From contig NC_080064.1 in assembly GCF_949987535.1 (NCBI RefSeq), positions 44,101,937 to 44,165,936 on the forward strand: a DNA stretch of 64,000 nt. The letters are read 5' to 3'. Shown here one piece after another: positions 1 through 11,484 of the stretch. A program made the translations under genes and the position numbers. The first letter of the stretch is position 1; each line of letters begins with the position of its first letter. The DNA comes from Balaenoptera acutorostrata. Taxonomy: Eukaryota; Chordata; Mammalia; Artiodactyla; Balaenopteridae. The notes under the pieces were generated by a model that did not search any database, had not been told where the DNA came from, and saw nothing but the letters and a program-made list of their open reading frames with translations.

Positions 1-773
1 TGACCTGCACTTGCACACAGGATTCTTGGTGGCAGCAGAGGCAGTGTTAGCGGTCCATGCCCATCTCTGGGGTCCGAAATGATAGCCATGGCTCATGCCC
101 ATCTCTGAAGCTCACTTAGGTGGTGCTCTGCCATCTGTGGGCACATGGAGCAGGAAGCCCCTCTCCTTGCACACCCCGGAACAATGGTCTTTGGCCTCTC
201 CAGCAGGTTAAGACTTTTTCCCGGCCTCCCTCCCAGCTAGCTGTGGCGCACTAGCCCCCTTCAGGGTGTCTTCACGCAGCCAGCACCAGTCCTCTCCCTG
301 GGGTCTGATCTCCAAAGCCCAAGCCTCAGCTTCCAGCCTCTACCCGCTCTGGCAGGTGAGCAGACAAGCCGTCTCAGGCTGGTGAGTGCTGGTTGGCACC
401 GATCCTCTGTGCAGGAATCTCTCCGCTTTGCCCTCTGCACCCCTGTTGCTGCGCTCTCCTCCGTGGCTCTGAGGCTTCCCCCCTGCCCACCCCCCATCCC
501 CACCAGTGAAGGGACTTCCTAGTGTGTGGAAACTTCCTCCTTCACAGCTCCCTCCCAGAGGTTTAGGTCCCGTCCCTATTCTTTTGTCTCTGTTTATTCT
601 TTTTTCTTTTGCCCTATCCAGGTACGTGGGGATTTTGTTGCCTTTTGGGAAGTCTGAGGTCTTCTCCCAGTGTTCAGTAGGTGCTCTGTAGGAGTTGTTC
701 CACATGTAGATGTATTTTTGTTGTATTCGTGGGGAGGAAGGTGATCTCCGCATCTTACTCCTGCATCTTGAAG
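1..773 (-). mobile_element. L1 5'UTR, antisense, cut by the left window edge
   Basis: Read on the minus strand from about 773 leftward, this is the start of a cetartiodactyl L1 5'UTR: an opening related to the usual AAGATGGCGGAGGAG start (here decayed to AAGATGCAGGAG), then a region also found in the intact L1 of this window. The pieces at about 1-420 align with 18377-18810 of that element, including the segment around 98-156, which matches the 59-bp unit found twice there. ORF1 and ORF2 would lie left of the window, so the target-site duplication cannot be checked. CpG sites are largely decayed to TG/CA, so this copy is older than the one at 18319. Short antisense open frames here are not genes. 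Confidence 0.85.
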
Positions 774-892
774 GTCTCCTCCTCCGTGTTTTACTCTTAT
801 GTTTTGCAAACAGACATTCAGAACATGAATTTGAATGAATTGTTATCTACCAGATTATTTTTTTGGAGTTGATCTCTGGTTATTTCCCTCTC

Positions 893-1262
893 TTACTCAA
901 AAACCTTTATTGGCTTTGTGTTGCCTTTAGAATAAACTGTGTACTCTGATATTCAGTGCTCTACATAATCTGATCCTATATTTCCAGTCTCATTTCCCAC
1001 CAGTAGTCTCCCCATACTTACAGTGAAGCCAAACTAAACATTTCTTGGTTTGTTGTATACTTTGATGATTTCCTACTTCTTTACCTGTGATCCTGATGCC
1101 CCCCCACACACCATGCTATATCCCAAAACCCCAACTATCTATATCCTATCAGTTCTCTTAAGTCGTATCAATGACCACTTTCTCCATGAGTTCTCCCCTG
1201 ATGATCTTCCCAGATAGAAGCAATTTCTTCTTCTGAATGCCTTTAATTATCTTTAAAAACTA
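893..1262 (+). mobile_element. L2 (LINE2) fragment
   Basis: Degraded match to the L2 3' region: phrases equivalent to 'aaccctccaatggct', 'tacaaggccctacatgatct' and the later 'ttctcagtgaggccttccc' block occur in the right order. Old mammalian-wide repeat in intron sequence. Boundaries are approximate. Confidence 0.6.
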
Positions 1263-1264
1263 TT

Positions 1265-2160
1265 TGGTATGTAGAAAAGTGTATAAGCATGTATATTAGT
1301 AATTGTTCAAGTTATAAAGCCTAATAACAAAATAACCACCCACAAACAAAATACCCAATTTGGGAAATAAAAATGACCAATCCACTGAAACTCTCCTTTT
1401 TCTTTCCTGATTACATCTTCCTTCCAGACTTTCATCCTCAACCCCTAGGGTAACCATTGTCTTTAATCTTGTGTTATACTTTTCTTGCTTTTTAAAAGTA
1501 ATTTTATCACAAATGTTTGCATCTCTAAGGATTATATTACTTCGTATGTTTGTGAACTTTATACAAATGTTATCACACTGTACACATTTTTTGTGCTTTG
1601 TTTTTTTCACTCTACCATATGTTTCTGGCATTCATTCATGCCTCTAGTTCATTCATTTTCAGGCTACTGTTTTATGCGAACTACATAAATTTACCACAGT
1701 TTATTAATTCTCTTTATGATGAACAGTTTGTTCTTCTTACCAGTTTACTGTTATTCAGATATGTTCTTTAAATTTTTTTGTACATGTATACTTATGAGTA
1801 TAAGTTTATAAGGTATGGATTTCTTCAACTTTATTAGATGATGTTAAATTATTTCCCAGAGAGGTTTTCCAGTTTTTATCTATCTGTCCCCATCATCAGT
1901 GTATAAGAGTTGCCAACATTTGATATTATGAGAGTTTTAATTTTTGCCAGTCTGGTGGATATAAAACGGTGTCTCATTTCGAATTGCATTTCACTAACTA
2001 TTTATGAGGCTGAGCATATGTTCATATATTTATTAGCGATGTACCTTTTGTATTCTGTGACAAATATGTCCCTGTTTATGTCTTTTACTCATGTTTCTAT
2101 TATGTTAGCATTTTCTTTGGGATTCCTTTAATTTTTTCAACGTAAACACTCAACTATGAC
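1265..2160 (-). mobile_element. old L1M 3' fragment, antisense
   Basis: Minus-strand L1 3' end. It shows the typical antisense ORF2-tail landmarks in order: snap-back of the 'pelting temperature' type sequence near 1590-1660, 'ttctttaaatt', 'agtgtataagagttgcc', 'tttttgccagtctggtgg', then 'atttcactaac' and 'gaggctgagcatatg'. All frames are broken. Divergence indicates an ancient copy. Confidence 0.65.
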
Positions 2161-2169
2161 CTTTTTCTG

Positions 2170-2690
2170 ACAGAGTTAAGTTATTCAGTATGTATTAGCT
2201 TTCTATTACTATATTTCTAACCCACAAACTTAGTGGCTTGAAACAACACAAATTTATTATCTCGTAGTTTCCATAGGTAAGGAGTCCAGGCACAGCTTAG
2301 CTGAATCTTCGGCTCAGGGTGCCTCAAGGTGTCAGCCATGCTGGGCTTCTCATTTGGAGCCCAAGGTCCTCAGGTTGTTGGCAGAATTCACTTTCTTACA
2401 AATCCCTGCTTTCTTTTAGCTGTTGGTTGGGGAGTACTCTCGGCTCCAAGAGGCTGCCTGCTGTTCCTTGCCTCATGGCTCTGTAGATAGTTTACAACAT
2501 GGATGTTTCCTTTCTTTCAGGTCATCAAGAGTGTGTCTCTGCTTTGATTCTCTGACCTCTAGACCTAGATTTAAAGACCTTATGTCAGGCCCACTCTGAT
2601 AGTCTCCCTGTTGATGAACTCAAAGTTTGTTAATTAGTAACCTAATCATGGGAGTGACACCCATCATATTCATAGGTGTTTTCCCCACGC
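2170..2690 (-). mobile_element. MLT1-like LTR (MaLR), antisense
   Basis: The stretch begins with 'gtattagctttctatta' and 'acttagtggcttgaaacaac', followed by 'aaatttattatct' and a C/T-rich middle. This is the reverse complement of the 3' half of a MaLR-type LTR such as MLT1; compare the sense copy at 30170-30525. Family assignment is by eye and could be wrong. No internal retroviral region is present. Confidence 0.5.
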
Positions 2691-2984
2691 AAGGGGAGGG
2701 AATTAAACAAGGCATGTACACCAGGGAGCAGACAGAATTCTGCCTCAGAGCGTTTCTATCCTCCCAAACGTGACACAGACCTAAGCATGCTTCACTCGTT
2801 TAATATCTTTACCATTCTTACTATTGTTGTGGTTGGTTTTACCTTTTGTAAAAGAAAAAATAATTGTTTTTACTTAATTCAATTATATTCAATTTTCAAT
2901 ATCAGTATCAAAAATCAGTATCAATATTCAATTCAATCAAAATTATTAAATTTGCCGCTATATTTTCTGTATATCTGCTATTTT

Positions 2985-3385
2985 GGTATCCCATATTTCC
3001 ATTAGGACTTGCTTTTCTTGTTGAAATACATCTTTTTATTAGTTCTCTTGGTGAGGGCCTATGGTTGTTAAACTCCATTAGTCCTTGTATGTTTGAAATA
3101 TTTTGCCATCACTCTTGAATAATTAGTTGGCTACAAAATTCTAGGTTAACAGATTTTTTTCCCTTCCTCTCTTCCTTCTTTCTCTCATTTGTTCATTTCT
3201 TCCTTTAACCTCCCCTTAGCAAGTACTTTGAAGGTATTACTTCGTTGTCTTCTGGCATCTCCTGCAGTATAGTTTTTTTTTTTTCTTTTTTTAACAGGTA
3301 GTTATTTGTCTTTTCTCTTTGGCTTTTAGGATTTTCTCTTTATCCTTGATTATCTGTAAGTCCCCTATTAAAGTTCTCTGTGAGT
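2985..3385 (-). mobile_element. old L1M 5' region, antisense (left part)
   Basis: Contains 'ttggctacaaaattctaggtt', 'ttcgttgtcttctggcatc' and 'ggattttctctttatcctt', which are landmarks of the antisense 5'UTR/ORF1 region of old mammalian L1. The continuation appears at about 4573-4860, after an intervening L1 3' fragment, so this element seems to be split. No open frame. Confidence 0.5.
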
Positions 3386-4572
3386 TTTTGTTAGTCAGGT
3401 TTATGAGGTATAATTTATATCCAATAATATGTGCCTTTTCAGACATATATTACTGTATATAAATATACATATATTCAATTCAGTGAGTCTAGACAAACAG
3501 ATACAGTCAGGTAACAACTACCAATATCAAGATATATAATGTTTTCATCATCTCTAAACCTTGCCTCATGTCCCTTTGTATTTAATCCCCTCCCCTTACC
3601 CTCTGTCCCTGGCAACTATTGATTTGATTTCTGTCCCTCTAGTTTTGCATTTTCCAGAAGGTTATATAAATGGAATCTCACTGTTGTGTTTGGCTTATTT
3701 CACTTAACGCAGTGCTTTTGAGATTCATCCATATGGTTGAATCGATGTATGTACCACAATTTGTTTATCCATTCACCTGCAATGTATGAAAAGTTCCAAT
3801 TGTTCTGGATCCTTGCCACCACTTGATACTCCTTTAAAAAAAAAAAAAGCCTTTCTAATGAGTGTTTAGTGGTATCTCTTTGTGGTTTTAATATGCATTT
3901 CCTTAATAACTAATGATATTGAGCATCTTTTCATATACTTATTTGCCATCTGTAGCTCTTTTTTTGTCCATTTAAAACTTGGGTTGTTTTCTTAATGAGT
4001 TATTGGTACTACATAAATTTTGGATACAAGTCTTTTACCAGATAGTGCGTTTTGCAGATATTATGTTCCAGTCTATGACTTATGTTTTTCATTTTCTTAA
4101 CTATCTTTCAAAGAGTAGAAGCTTTAATATTTGATAGAAGTCCAATTTATCAGTTTTTCTTTTATAGTTTATCTTCAGTTTCCTAAAAAATCTTTGCCTT
4201 AACCCAAGGTCACAAAAATTTTCACCTGTATTTTTCTGGAAGTTGTATAGTTATAGCTTTTACATATAGATCTATGATTAATTTGGAGTTAATTTTTGTA
4301 GAGGGAATGAGGTAAGTCTTGAAGTTTTGTTTTCAAAGTTTTGTTTTGGGAATTTTTTTGTGCATTTTGTTTTTGATTTTTTCCTGCTTATAGATAGATA
4401 TTCAGTTGTTCCAGGGCCATTTGTTAAAAAGACTATACTTTTGCCATTGAATTACCTTGGTCCTGTTTTTGAATATTAGTTTACCTTCTATGCATGGGTT
4501 TCTTTCTGGACTCTATTCCATGGGTCTATATGTGTACACATATGTGGATTTATTTTTACTACTGAGTACTAA
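3386..4572 (-). mobile_element. old L1 3' fragment, antisense
   Basis: Minus-strand L1 3'UTR and ORF2 end: the 'ggtataatttatatccaataa' start, 'gtccctggcaactattgat', 'tataaatggaatctcac', 'gtggttttaatatgcatttcc', 'gagcatcttttcatatact' and 'tggactctattccatggg' occur in order. It lies between two blocks of antisense L1 5' sequence and is therefore probably a later insertion. No clear target-site duplication was found. Confidence 0.6.
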
Positions 4573-4860
4573 AAGTGTACTTTTGATCTGAAAACATTTC
4601 TTTCTTTACTTTGGAAAATTCTTAATTATTATCTCTTTCAGTGTTACTACTCTTTTATTCCCAATGTTGTCTATTTTTGGAAACCTTTTTTTGATGTTGG
4701 GGCCTCTGAAATCAGTCTTCAATATCTCTTAACTGCTCTTTTGTATAATTTTTCTCTTTGCTTTTTTGTGCTGGATCCTGGGTACATTGTTCAGCGAATT
4801 CTTCCAGTTTAATATTTCTCTCTTCAAGAAGATTATTAAGAGAAATGTTAATGTGAATTG
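4573..4860 (-). mobile_element. old L1M 5' region, antisense (right part)
   Basis: Corresponds to the L1M 5' region block in which a 'ttttcagccattatttcttcaaatattttt'-like passage is followed by a T-rich stretch. About 150 bp (4573-4722) are clearly similar to 7044-7195. 4861-5185, to its right, is AT-rich with small inverted repeats and holds no recognised feature. Confidence 0.4.
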
Positions 4861-5189
4861 ATTAATATTTAATAATCAATTATAATAATTATATAATTAT
4901 TAAGGGTATAATAAGGTTTACACTGTTACTGATTTTCAACTTTTAGATTTAACTTCAGAACAAAGCAAGAAGACAATTATAAGCACAGAACATAAATATT
5001 AACCTTGTAGGTTAGATCATTTCTACATTTGAAAACAGCTTTTTGTTCCCTTTAAATTATTCACAATTTTACATTTGCGGACTTGTTTATCTTCTCTCAA
5101 CTATTTCTTGGGTGTCCTAAATCTAATCCTTATGAATTGAGAGCACATTTGTGTAGCCTAGTAACATGGTGATGAATGTGATGGCACAA

Positions 5190-5342
5190 TTAAAGCTGCC
5201 TTAAACCTCCCATTGTCTTCCCACTGCAATTAGAATAAACTCCAATTTTATAAAGGTCCTATATGATCTAGTCCTTAAAGTTCTCTTTGACCTTATCTCT
5301 TAATACTCCTTAGTTTGCTTTAGCTACATTGATCATCTTTGT

Positions 5343-5373
<31 letters not shown>

Positions 5374-6075
5374 AGGATTTTCTTATTTATTTATTTATTT
5401 ATTTATTTATTTTTGGCTGTGTTGGGTCTTCGGTTCGTGCGAGGGCTTTCTCCAGTTGCGGCAAGCGGGGGCCACTCTTCATCGCGGTGCGCGGGCCTTT
5501 CTCTATCGCGGCCCCTCCCGTCGCGGGGCACAGGCTCCAGACGCGCAGGCTCAGCAATTGTGGCTCACGGGCCCAGCTGCTCCGTGGCATGTGGGATCTT
5601 CCCAGACCAGGGCTCGAACCCGTGTCCCCTGCATTAGCAGGCAGATTCTCAACCACTGCGCCACCAGGGAAGCCCATCTTTGTGACTTTTGAACCTGTCA
5701 TACTCATTTCCGATTCATGACTTTTGAATTTACTCCTGCCCGACCTGGAGTGCTGTTCTTTTCAGAGCTTTACTGGCTGATTTCTTCTCTTCATTCAGGT
5801 CTGTTCTCAAATGTTTCTTTCTCTGAGGATTTTCCCTGACTCTCATGGCTAAAGAAGTATTCTCTCCCCTTCCCCCATCAATCATTCACATTACCTTCCT
5901 TGTTGTATTTTCTTCAAAACATTTATCACTAACTTTACTAACTGAAATTGTTTGTTTGTCTTCCTTCATTAGGATATAAGCTCTATGAGGGCAAGAGTTT
6001 TATCTGTCTGGGTCAACTCTGTATACCAACCTTTAGAACAAATAGTCTGGCACGTTGGAGAGGCTTAATTTAAAA
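5190..6075 (+). mobile_element. L2 fragment split by a CHR SINE
   Basis: L2 3' region on both sides of the SINE at 5350-5674. Left: 'ctatatgatctagtcc' and 'gaccttatctcttaatactcc'. Right: 'ttcaggtctgttctcaaatg', 'tataagctctatgagggcaagag' and the closing block with 'tctggcac'. The two halves continue across the insertion, which dates the SINE after the L2. Confidence 0.65.
5350..5674 (-). mobile_element. CHR SINE, antisense
   Basis: Full-length CHR-type SINE in minus orientation. The tRNA-derived head is at the right end (reverse complement of 'cttccctggtggcgcag', with an intact B-box-like GGTTCGAGCCC at about 5611-5621) and the A-rich tail is at the left ((TTTA)n then a T run). Flanked by a 16-bp perfect duplication catctttgtgactttt at 5334-5349 and 5675-5690. 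About 10 bp of non-SINE sequence (5374-5383) separates the ATTT repeats from the terminal T run. High similarity to other copies suggests a fairly recent insertion. It is a retroposon, not a tRNA gene. Confidence 0.9.
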
Positions 6076-6655
6076 ACCGTGAATTGGGGAGTAAATCAGT
6101 TGGTGTGATGTCACTAGCAAGCTTTTTTTGTCATTTGGTGGAAAATCACCTGGAGGAAAGGAGTCCTGAGAGAACACTTCTGTTAATAAAAATGCTGTGC
6201 TTATTATTTCTGACTTCCTGTTCCCACTGGGACTTGGGGACAAGGGAAAATACTATTTACATCAGCTTAAGAGTGTTTCTGAGACCCAGTGTGTCTCTGG
6301 TCCCTGAGAAAGAAATACCATGGGTCACTCAAGCAGGTCACTTGGGAAGTTTCTATAATTTCAGATCTTTGAAAGATCTTTTTCTTTTTATTGTCTCTTT
6401 TTTGTCACCTACTCTCATTCTGTAGTCTTCCTTATTTTTTCCTTTAAATTGTAGCCACCTGGGTTAACCCAGATGCACTTTTGATTAATTTAAATTTCTT
6501 TCTTATCCTGTATAGATTTATCAAAAGGCAGTGTAAACTTTAAGGCACTATATTACTGATTTGTATGGTGTTAATTGCATTCAACTTCTTTGAATTTTAT
6601 TTTTATTAATGTGTAATATACTAATAAAATTACAGGCCTCAAACACAATGAAGTT
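6076..6655. other. intron sequence, no feature recognised
   Basis: No exon, RNA gene or repeat could be supported. A 113-codon open frame at 6084-6425 has no recognisable domain, ends in low-complexity hydrophobic sequence and is not bounded by splice sites, so it is not called a gene. Confidence 0.4.
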
Positions 6656-6671
6656 TGATCTTTCATTTTTT

Positions 6672-6949
6672 AAAAATATTTATTTATTTATCTATTTACC
6701 TATCTATTTATTTATTTTGGCTGCACTGGGTCTTGGTTGTGGCACGCGGGATCTTTTAGTTGCTGGCACGTGGACTTCTTAGCTGCAGCATGTGGACTCT
6801 TAGTTGCGGCACGCGGACTTCTTAATTGCGACATGCGAACTCTTAGTTGCGGCATGCATGTGGGATCTAGTTCCCTGTCCGGGGATGGAACCCGGGCCCC
6901 CTGCATTGGGAGTGCGGAGTCTTACGCACTGGGCCACCAGGGAAGTCCC
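6672..6949 (-). mobile_element. CHR-family SINE, antisense
   Basis: Minus-orientation tRNA-derived SINE with a body made of repeated 'ttagttgcggcacgcgg'-like units and a head at the right (reverse complement of 'ggacttccctggtgg'). A 16-bp perfect duplication tgatctttcatttttt lies at 6656-6671 and 6950-6965. The body differs from the copy at 5350, so it is an older CHR subfamily. Confidence 0.88.
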
Positions 6950-7043
6950 TGATCTTTCATTTTTTTAATGTGAAAGTTTATCTCAGCCTAAGAATTAACT
7001 TAGACAAAAATGTATTTAGAATATTTTTAAGCTAATTTTTGTA

Positions 7044-7195
7044 CTTAAAGTGTACTTCTGATCTGAAAACACATTTCTTTCTTTAATTTGGAAAATTCTT
7101 AGTTATTCTCTCTTTGAGTATTACTTCTCTTTCACTCCCAACATTGCTTTCTTTTGGAATTCTTTTTAATGTTGGAGCCCCAGTTTAAGTCTTCA
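7044..7195 (-). mobile_element. L1M 5'-region fragment similar to 4573-4722
   Basis: Roughly 80% similar by eye to 4573-4722 over about 150 bp, beginning 'aaagtgtacttctgatctg'. It is probably a piece of the same old L1 5' family. 7196-7820 to its right holds nothing I can identify. Confidence 0.4.
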
Positions 7196-7824
7196 AATGA
7201 AAGCTTTTTTTTGTCAAATTCTCATACCCTGTATTTTATTTTAGTTGATATCTATACCCAGGGAATGTTACTTATTTTTAGATGAGGTGATAAATGGCAA
7301 TCTAAACTAAATTATTCATTAGAATTGATAGAGATCTATCAAATTTTAAGAAAGTAAATGCTTAAAAAATAAAAGATATATTTTATAATGTAAAGGGACA
7401 TAAGAATCTGAGTGTGATTGGGTAGGGAGGAGGGTTTTTAGGTGGTAGAAGCAGAAAAGTTATTAGTATCTGTGGAAAAATAACCAGTAATAGATTCCAG
7501 TCTCTTATAGGGAGATCCCAAAGGAATAATGAATGAATGCTTTGAGTACCAAGCTTAACACAGTTTTCACCTCTGAGCTGTATTCACTAGGGCATTCTTG
7601 TGAAAGATAAACATTATGCTGTCATTAGCGCTTTAGAGGACTCCTGTGGTGTAGTCTCCATTGTGGAGGGAAAAAAAATCTTCTCTTTTGTTGCCCATTC
7701 TCTCCCCACACCCCAACTCAAGTGAAAAGATGAAAATTTATAAAAACCTTACTCTAAAATCTTTGATAAAGCAAAGAAAGTTGTATAATGTTTGGTTGAT
7801 CATTCATTATATGTAAATTTGCAT

Positions 7825-8075
7825 TATAAAAGTAATAGTTAACATTTTTTGAGGACAAACTGTGCAAGGTGCTGCTTGGCATTTTACATATATTCTATCA
7901 TTTATTCACATCAGGTCTGAAATTTAGTGTAATCTTCCCCTGTTGTCACAGATGTTGAGGCTCACAGAAGTCAAGTAACTTGCCCCCAATCTCATAATAG
8001 TAAATGATGGATCTAGTGTTCAAACCCATGTCTCTGAGACTCCAAAATCTGATTTTTTTCAAAATAACATACTGC
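7825..8075 (+). mobile_element. MIR SINE
   Basis: Degraded MIR: 'gtgcaaggtgctgcttggcattttacat', the CORE-like 'cagatgttgaggctcacagaag' and 'caagtaacttgccc' are in the expected order. Ancient mammalian-wide SINE. Confidence 0.7.
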
Positions 8076-8166
8076 TTCTTTGATATGGGGATTATTTTGT
8101 TTTTATAGATCTGGCCCAGCAGCTTAAACGTAAAGACAGAGTTGGGGGTTTTTTCCCCCTAGGTTC

Positions 8167-8325
8167 TCATTTATTTTTTATTTTTTAATTTAATTAAATT
8201 AATTAATTTATTTTTTGGCCGTGCCAAGTGGCATGCGGGATCCTAGTTCCCCAACCAGGGATCAAACCCGGGCCCCTGGCATTGGGAGTGTGGAGTCTTA
8301 ACCACTGGACCGCCAGGGAGGTCCC
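8167..8325 (-). mobile_element. short CHR SINE, antisense
   Basis: Short form that retains little beyond the tRNA-like head (right end, 'ccgccagggaggtcccc') and the AT-rich tail (left). 'aaccagggatcaaacccggg' carries the B-box region. 8326-8880 to its right has no recognised feature. Confidence 0.8.
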
Positions 8326-8884
8326 CCAGATTTTTTTAATCCTGGGGCAAGGGTACTACCCCTAAATGTATTTGGCAGATGATGATGTGCAGGTGAACAT
8401 GGCTTTCAGTCATAAAGTTTCTGGGTTTTGTGGGGAGGTGTTCCCTTCACTTGTGGTCCCTACTGTCAGCATAGCTTCCACTTCACTCAAGAATTCTATG
8501 TTCCATCATTGAACTGTTCTGCAAATAGACTGTATTTTTCAAGGAAAGTAAGCATTAACTTCTCTGATGGCGATTTCTGTATTTGCTGTTATTTCTTTCA
8601 GAGGTATCAAAGGAAGCTTGCACATGTCTAGTGAACAAATCTGCTGTTACATTATTGAACAGCTCTTGTCATGAAGTTCTTTTGTAGTTCTAAACTGAGG
8701 AAAATGTCTCCTTAATGAAGGGTGATTTGTTGCTGTTTCATTCAGAAAATATTTGAATTAGAAAGTGCTTAGTTAAGAGCATTTGCAACTAAAAAACAAA
8801 AGACCTGCCTAATATGAATTTAAATAAACCCTAAGTTGTTTATGTTTCATATTTGTCTCAACCAAAAATAGAATAAATCCTGTC

Positions 8885-9030
8885 TGTGTTACTACTTTCT
8901 CCATAAATTTTCCTCCCTTAATATCTCATATATAGCTGTACTTAATGTCTTAATTCGTTATGTTCATGAATTGAATTTATTTACTCAATGGGATTGTAAG
9001 CTCTGTGAGAGCAGGTACCTAATGTTAACA
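8885..9030 (+). mobile_element. L2 3'-end fragment
   Basis: Contains the L2 3' landmark equivalent to 'tgtaagctctgtgagagcagg' at about 8995-9015. 9031-9383 is ordinary intron sequence leading into the first visible exon. Confidence 0.45.
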
Positions 9031-9383
9031 TTTTTTTTGTGACATTTGAGGCAATAATTTTTATACTGAGACCTCTAAAGTAATTCATACAGTAAGTTTA
9101 GTCTAAAGGAAGGCATCAATATTTTTGGCTTTTAGCCAGACAAACTAGAGTGTGATAATACAAGGTATTTTATGCTCACCAGAAGCCCTGATAAAATTGG
9201 AAAACAAATTTTCATTTAACAAATGCCATTTATTTAAAAACAACTTTATAAATATGATATGTGTCTTTCATAGTGAAAGGTTGGGAATTATTGTTTGGTA
9301 GTGTCTGGCCCAGTGCTGAGAATAATGATTATAAAAAATATGATTGATTTATTGATGGTAATTAATGTACTTTTTTGTTTTAG

Positions 9384-9608
9384 GGAATGTTGTAGGCAAC
9401 TTGGGACATTCCTTCTTCAGTCAAAGTTTCCTTGGCAGTAAAGAACATGGCGGATTCTTATATGTGACATCTACTTACCAGTCACTGCAAGACCTAGTAC
9501 TCCCAACCCCACCTTACTTGTTTGGGATTCTCATCCAGAAATGGGAAACTCCTTGGGCTAAAGTGTTTCCCATCCGACTAATGTTGAGACTTGGAGCCGA
9601 ATATCGAC
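9384..9608 (+). CDS. ZFYVE9: ZFYVE9 (SARA) coding exon, C-terminal region (first visible)
   Basis: 225-bp internal exon with acceptor tttttttgttttag and donor gtaagt. The first two bases complete a split codon; it then reads [15 protein letters not shown] and ends G-A-E-Y-R plus one base. This is the conserved C-terminal region (DUF3480) shared by the FYVE-domain proteins ZFYVE9/SARA and ZFYVE16/endofin. SARA sits on early endosomes through PI3P and presents SMAD2/3 to the activated TGF-beta receptor; its C-terminal part is reported to contact the receptor. ZFYVE9 is preferred because the remembered sequence fits best and because seven exons spread over 53 kb suit its large gene, but the paralogue is very similar here. 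No earlier exon was found in 1-9383. Confidence 0.85.
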
Positions 9609-10112
9609 GTAAGTATAAAATACCCTCTTCTAAGCCCTATGACCAAGACATAATGACTAAACAGACTTGAGATATTCAGAGAGCCCCATGGTGATACAAT
9701 TAAACGGAAGTATTCTTTTGAAATAGCTAAGCTAAATTTGGCTAGTGTCTCTACTTATTTTGGCTATAATGGGAAGAACTCAAAATAACATTATTGCATT
9801 GTAAACTTACTGGTTTTGTAGGTTAATTGATAGATACATGATCATCTTCAGAAAAAAATGACTATCAACTTAACAAGTAACTTTATTTTTTATAGTATCT
9901 ATATATGGTAAGTATATTTTTTGTCACTTGGTTGGAAAATAGTTATGACAAATTATATTTTATATAATGTAATAGATACTGGAAGCTAGTGGTATAGATA
10001 TCACTCTCAGCTGGTAAAGTAAGCAACAAAAGAGCCTCCTTGCCCATGGCCGTAGCAGTGCAACTAAGCTGTGATTGTTTTTAAAGACATTAAGGCCTAA
10101 ATGCAAGCTTTA

Positions 10113-10442
10113 CTTTATTTTATTTTATTATTATTTTATTTATTTATTTATTTCTGACTGTGTTGTGTCTTTAGTTGCGGCACGCGGGATCTTTCTTTGC
10201 AGCACACAGGCTTCTCTCTAGTTGTGGCGAGCAGGCTCCAGAGTGTGCGGGCTCAGTAGTTGTGGCACATGGGCTCCAGAGCGTGTGGGCTCTGTAGTTG
10301 AGGCACGCGGGCTCAGTACTTGCAGCGCGCGGGCTAGTTGCCCCCCCAGCATGTGGAATCTTAGTTCCCTGACCAGGGATTGAACCTGCATCCCCTGCAT
10401 TGGAAGGCAGATTCTTAACCACTGGACCACCAGGGAAGTCCT
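10113..10442 (-). mobile_element. CHR SINE, antisense
   Basis: Minus orientation, with the tRNA-like head at the right ('ggaccaccagggaagtcc') and a (TTTA)n tail at the left. The duplication atgcaagcttta occurs at 10101-10112 and 10443-10454. It is more diverged than the copies at 35445 and 42800. Confidence 0.88.
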
Positions 10443-10494
10443 ATGCAAGCTTTATTTTAAACTTTATATCTTTTCCTAATCAAGGTTGCCCTGG

Positions 10495-10700
10495 TCTAGG
10501 AATCAGACCACTTGAATAAAGTTCTTAACTCTGCCACTTAACTAGCTCTGTAACTTTGGGTGAAGTCATTCAAGTTGTCTGATTGTCAGTTTCCTTTGCA
10601 ACTGGAGATAATAATATTTGCCTTTTATATTGCATGGTATTATTAAGAGGATCAAATGAGATAATTAAAAATTATTTTATAAAACATAAAACAGTGTATT
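10495..10700 (-). mobile_element. MIR SINE, antisense
   Basis: Contains 'ttaactctgccacttaactagctctgtaac' and 'aggatcaaatgagataatt', the reversed landmarks of MIR. Confidence 0.7.
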
Positions 10701-11484
10701 ATATGTTTTCAGCAGGTCACCTTCAGTCTTTCACTTATTCATTCATTCAACAAGAATTTAATAAAGGCCCACCATGTGTGATAAATCCGGAATTCAGAAA
10801 TGGCTGAGACGTGGTTATAGGCTCTTGGGAACCTTTGTAAGGAAGACATAGAAATCATAATTATAGTAGTATATTATGTCAAAACACATGTTCAAAGTTA
10901 ACAGAGTTCTTTGGGAGTTCAAAGATGGGCTCTAACTTCACCAAGAATGAAGGACCAAGGTACCTCTGGACTGAACTGTGAAAGAAGCATATGAATCAGC
11001 TAAATGAAGTAGGGAAAGGAAAGGATTGTGTGCAGAGGAAAAACATTTGTATTTTCCTGTGTTGTACAGGCAGTTTAAACCATAAAGTTCGAGGAGTGAG
11101 CCAGCTAATAGGATCACCTGGTGTTTGGCTTGTCTAAGGAGGGTCCTAAGTCAGAAATGTGTAAGAGTGAACTCTTTTAGACTTCCTGAGCACAGAGGAA
11201 TCAGGAGATACTTGTTTCCTGGAATATATTAATCCAGTTTGGGAAAGAGTGCTTCTTAAGACATGTAGTTCATTTTTGAAACAGCTGCATCAAAAGACTG
11301 GTGTGGTTTGTAGAAGGCTCCAAATTTGTCTGTGATGCTGTTATGGTAAATACTTTCTGAGCCCTAAATTTTATGCTCTAATGAGTCATTACAATTATAT
11401 TTTGAGAACTCTATGCAACATGATGTCTCTTTTACCAAAATTTTAAGCTGCCAAACTTAGTCTGATCATTTCTCATTTCCATAG

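Larger units (their letters stand above)
9609..11484 (+). other. ZFYVE9: intron, 1,876 bp
   Basis: Phase-1 GT-AG intron. It contains the CHR SINE at 10113-10442, an antisense MIR at 10495-10700 and a weak L2-like stretch around 10735-10860. The remaining sequence shows nothing recognisable. Confidence 0.75.

Noticed and set aside
1296..1631. 111-codon antisense frame
   Set aside because: Inside an old L1 3' fragment; it does not match the L1 ORF2 frame and has no domain.
5374..5408. TTTA tandem repeats as a CRISPR-like or satellite array, also at 48408-48453
   Set aside because: Simple A-rich SINE tails with no spacers.
5600..5674. tRNA-like sequences with A and B boxes (also at each CHR SINE)
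   Set aside because: They are the tRNA-derived heads of SINEs, bounded by duplications and A-rich tails, with no intact cloverleaf or acceptor stem.
6084..6425. 113-codon open frame
   Set aside because: No domain, no splice sites matching the host gene's phases, and composition typical of intron DNA.
8590..8640. Possible extra host exon after the 'atttctttcag' at 8591-8601
   Set aside because: The following frame reaches a stop (tag at 8629) without a donor and does not resemble the SARA family.
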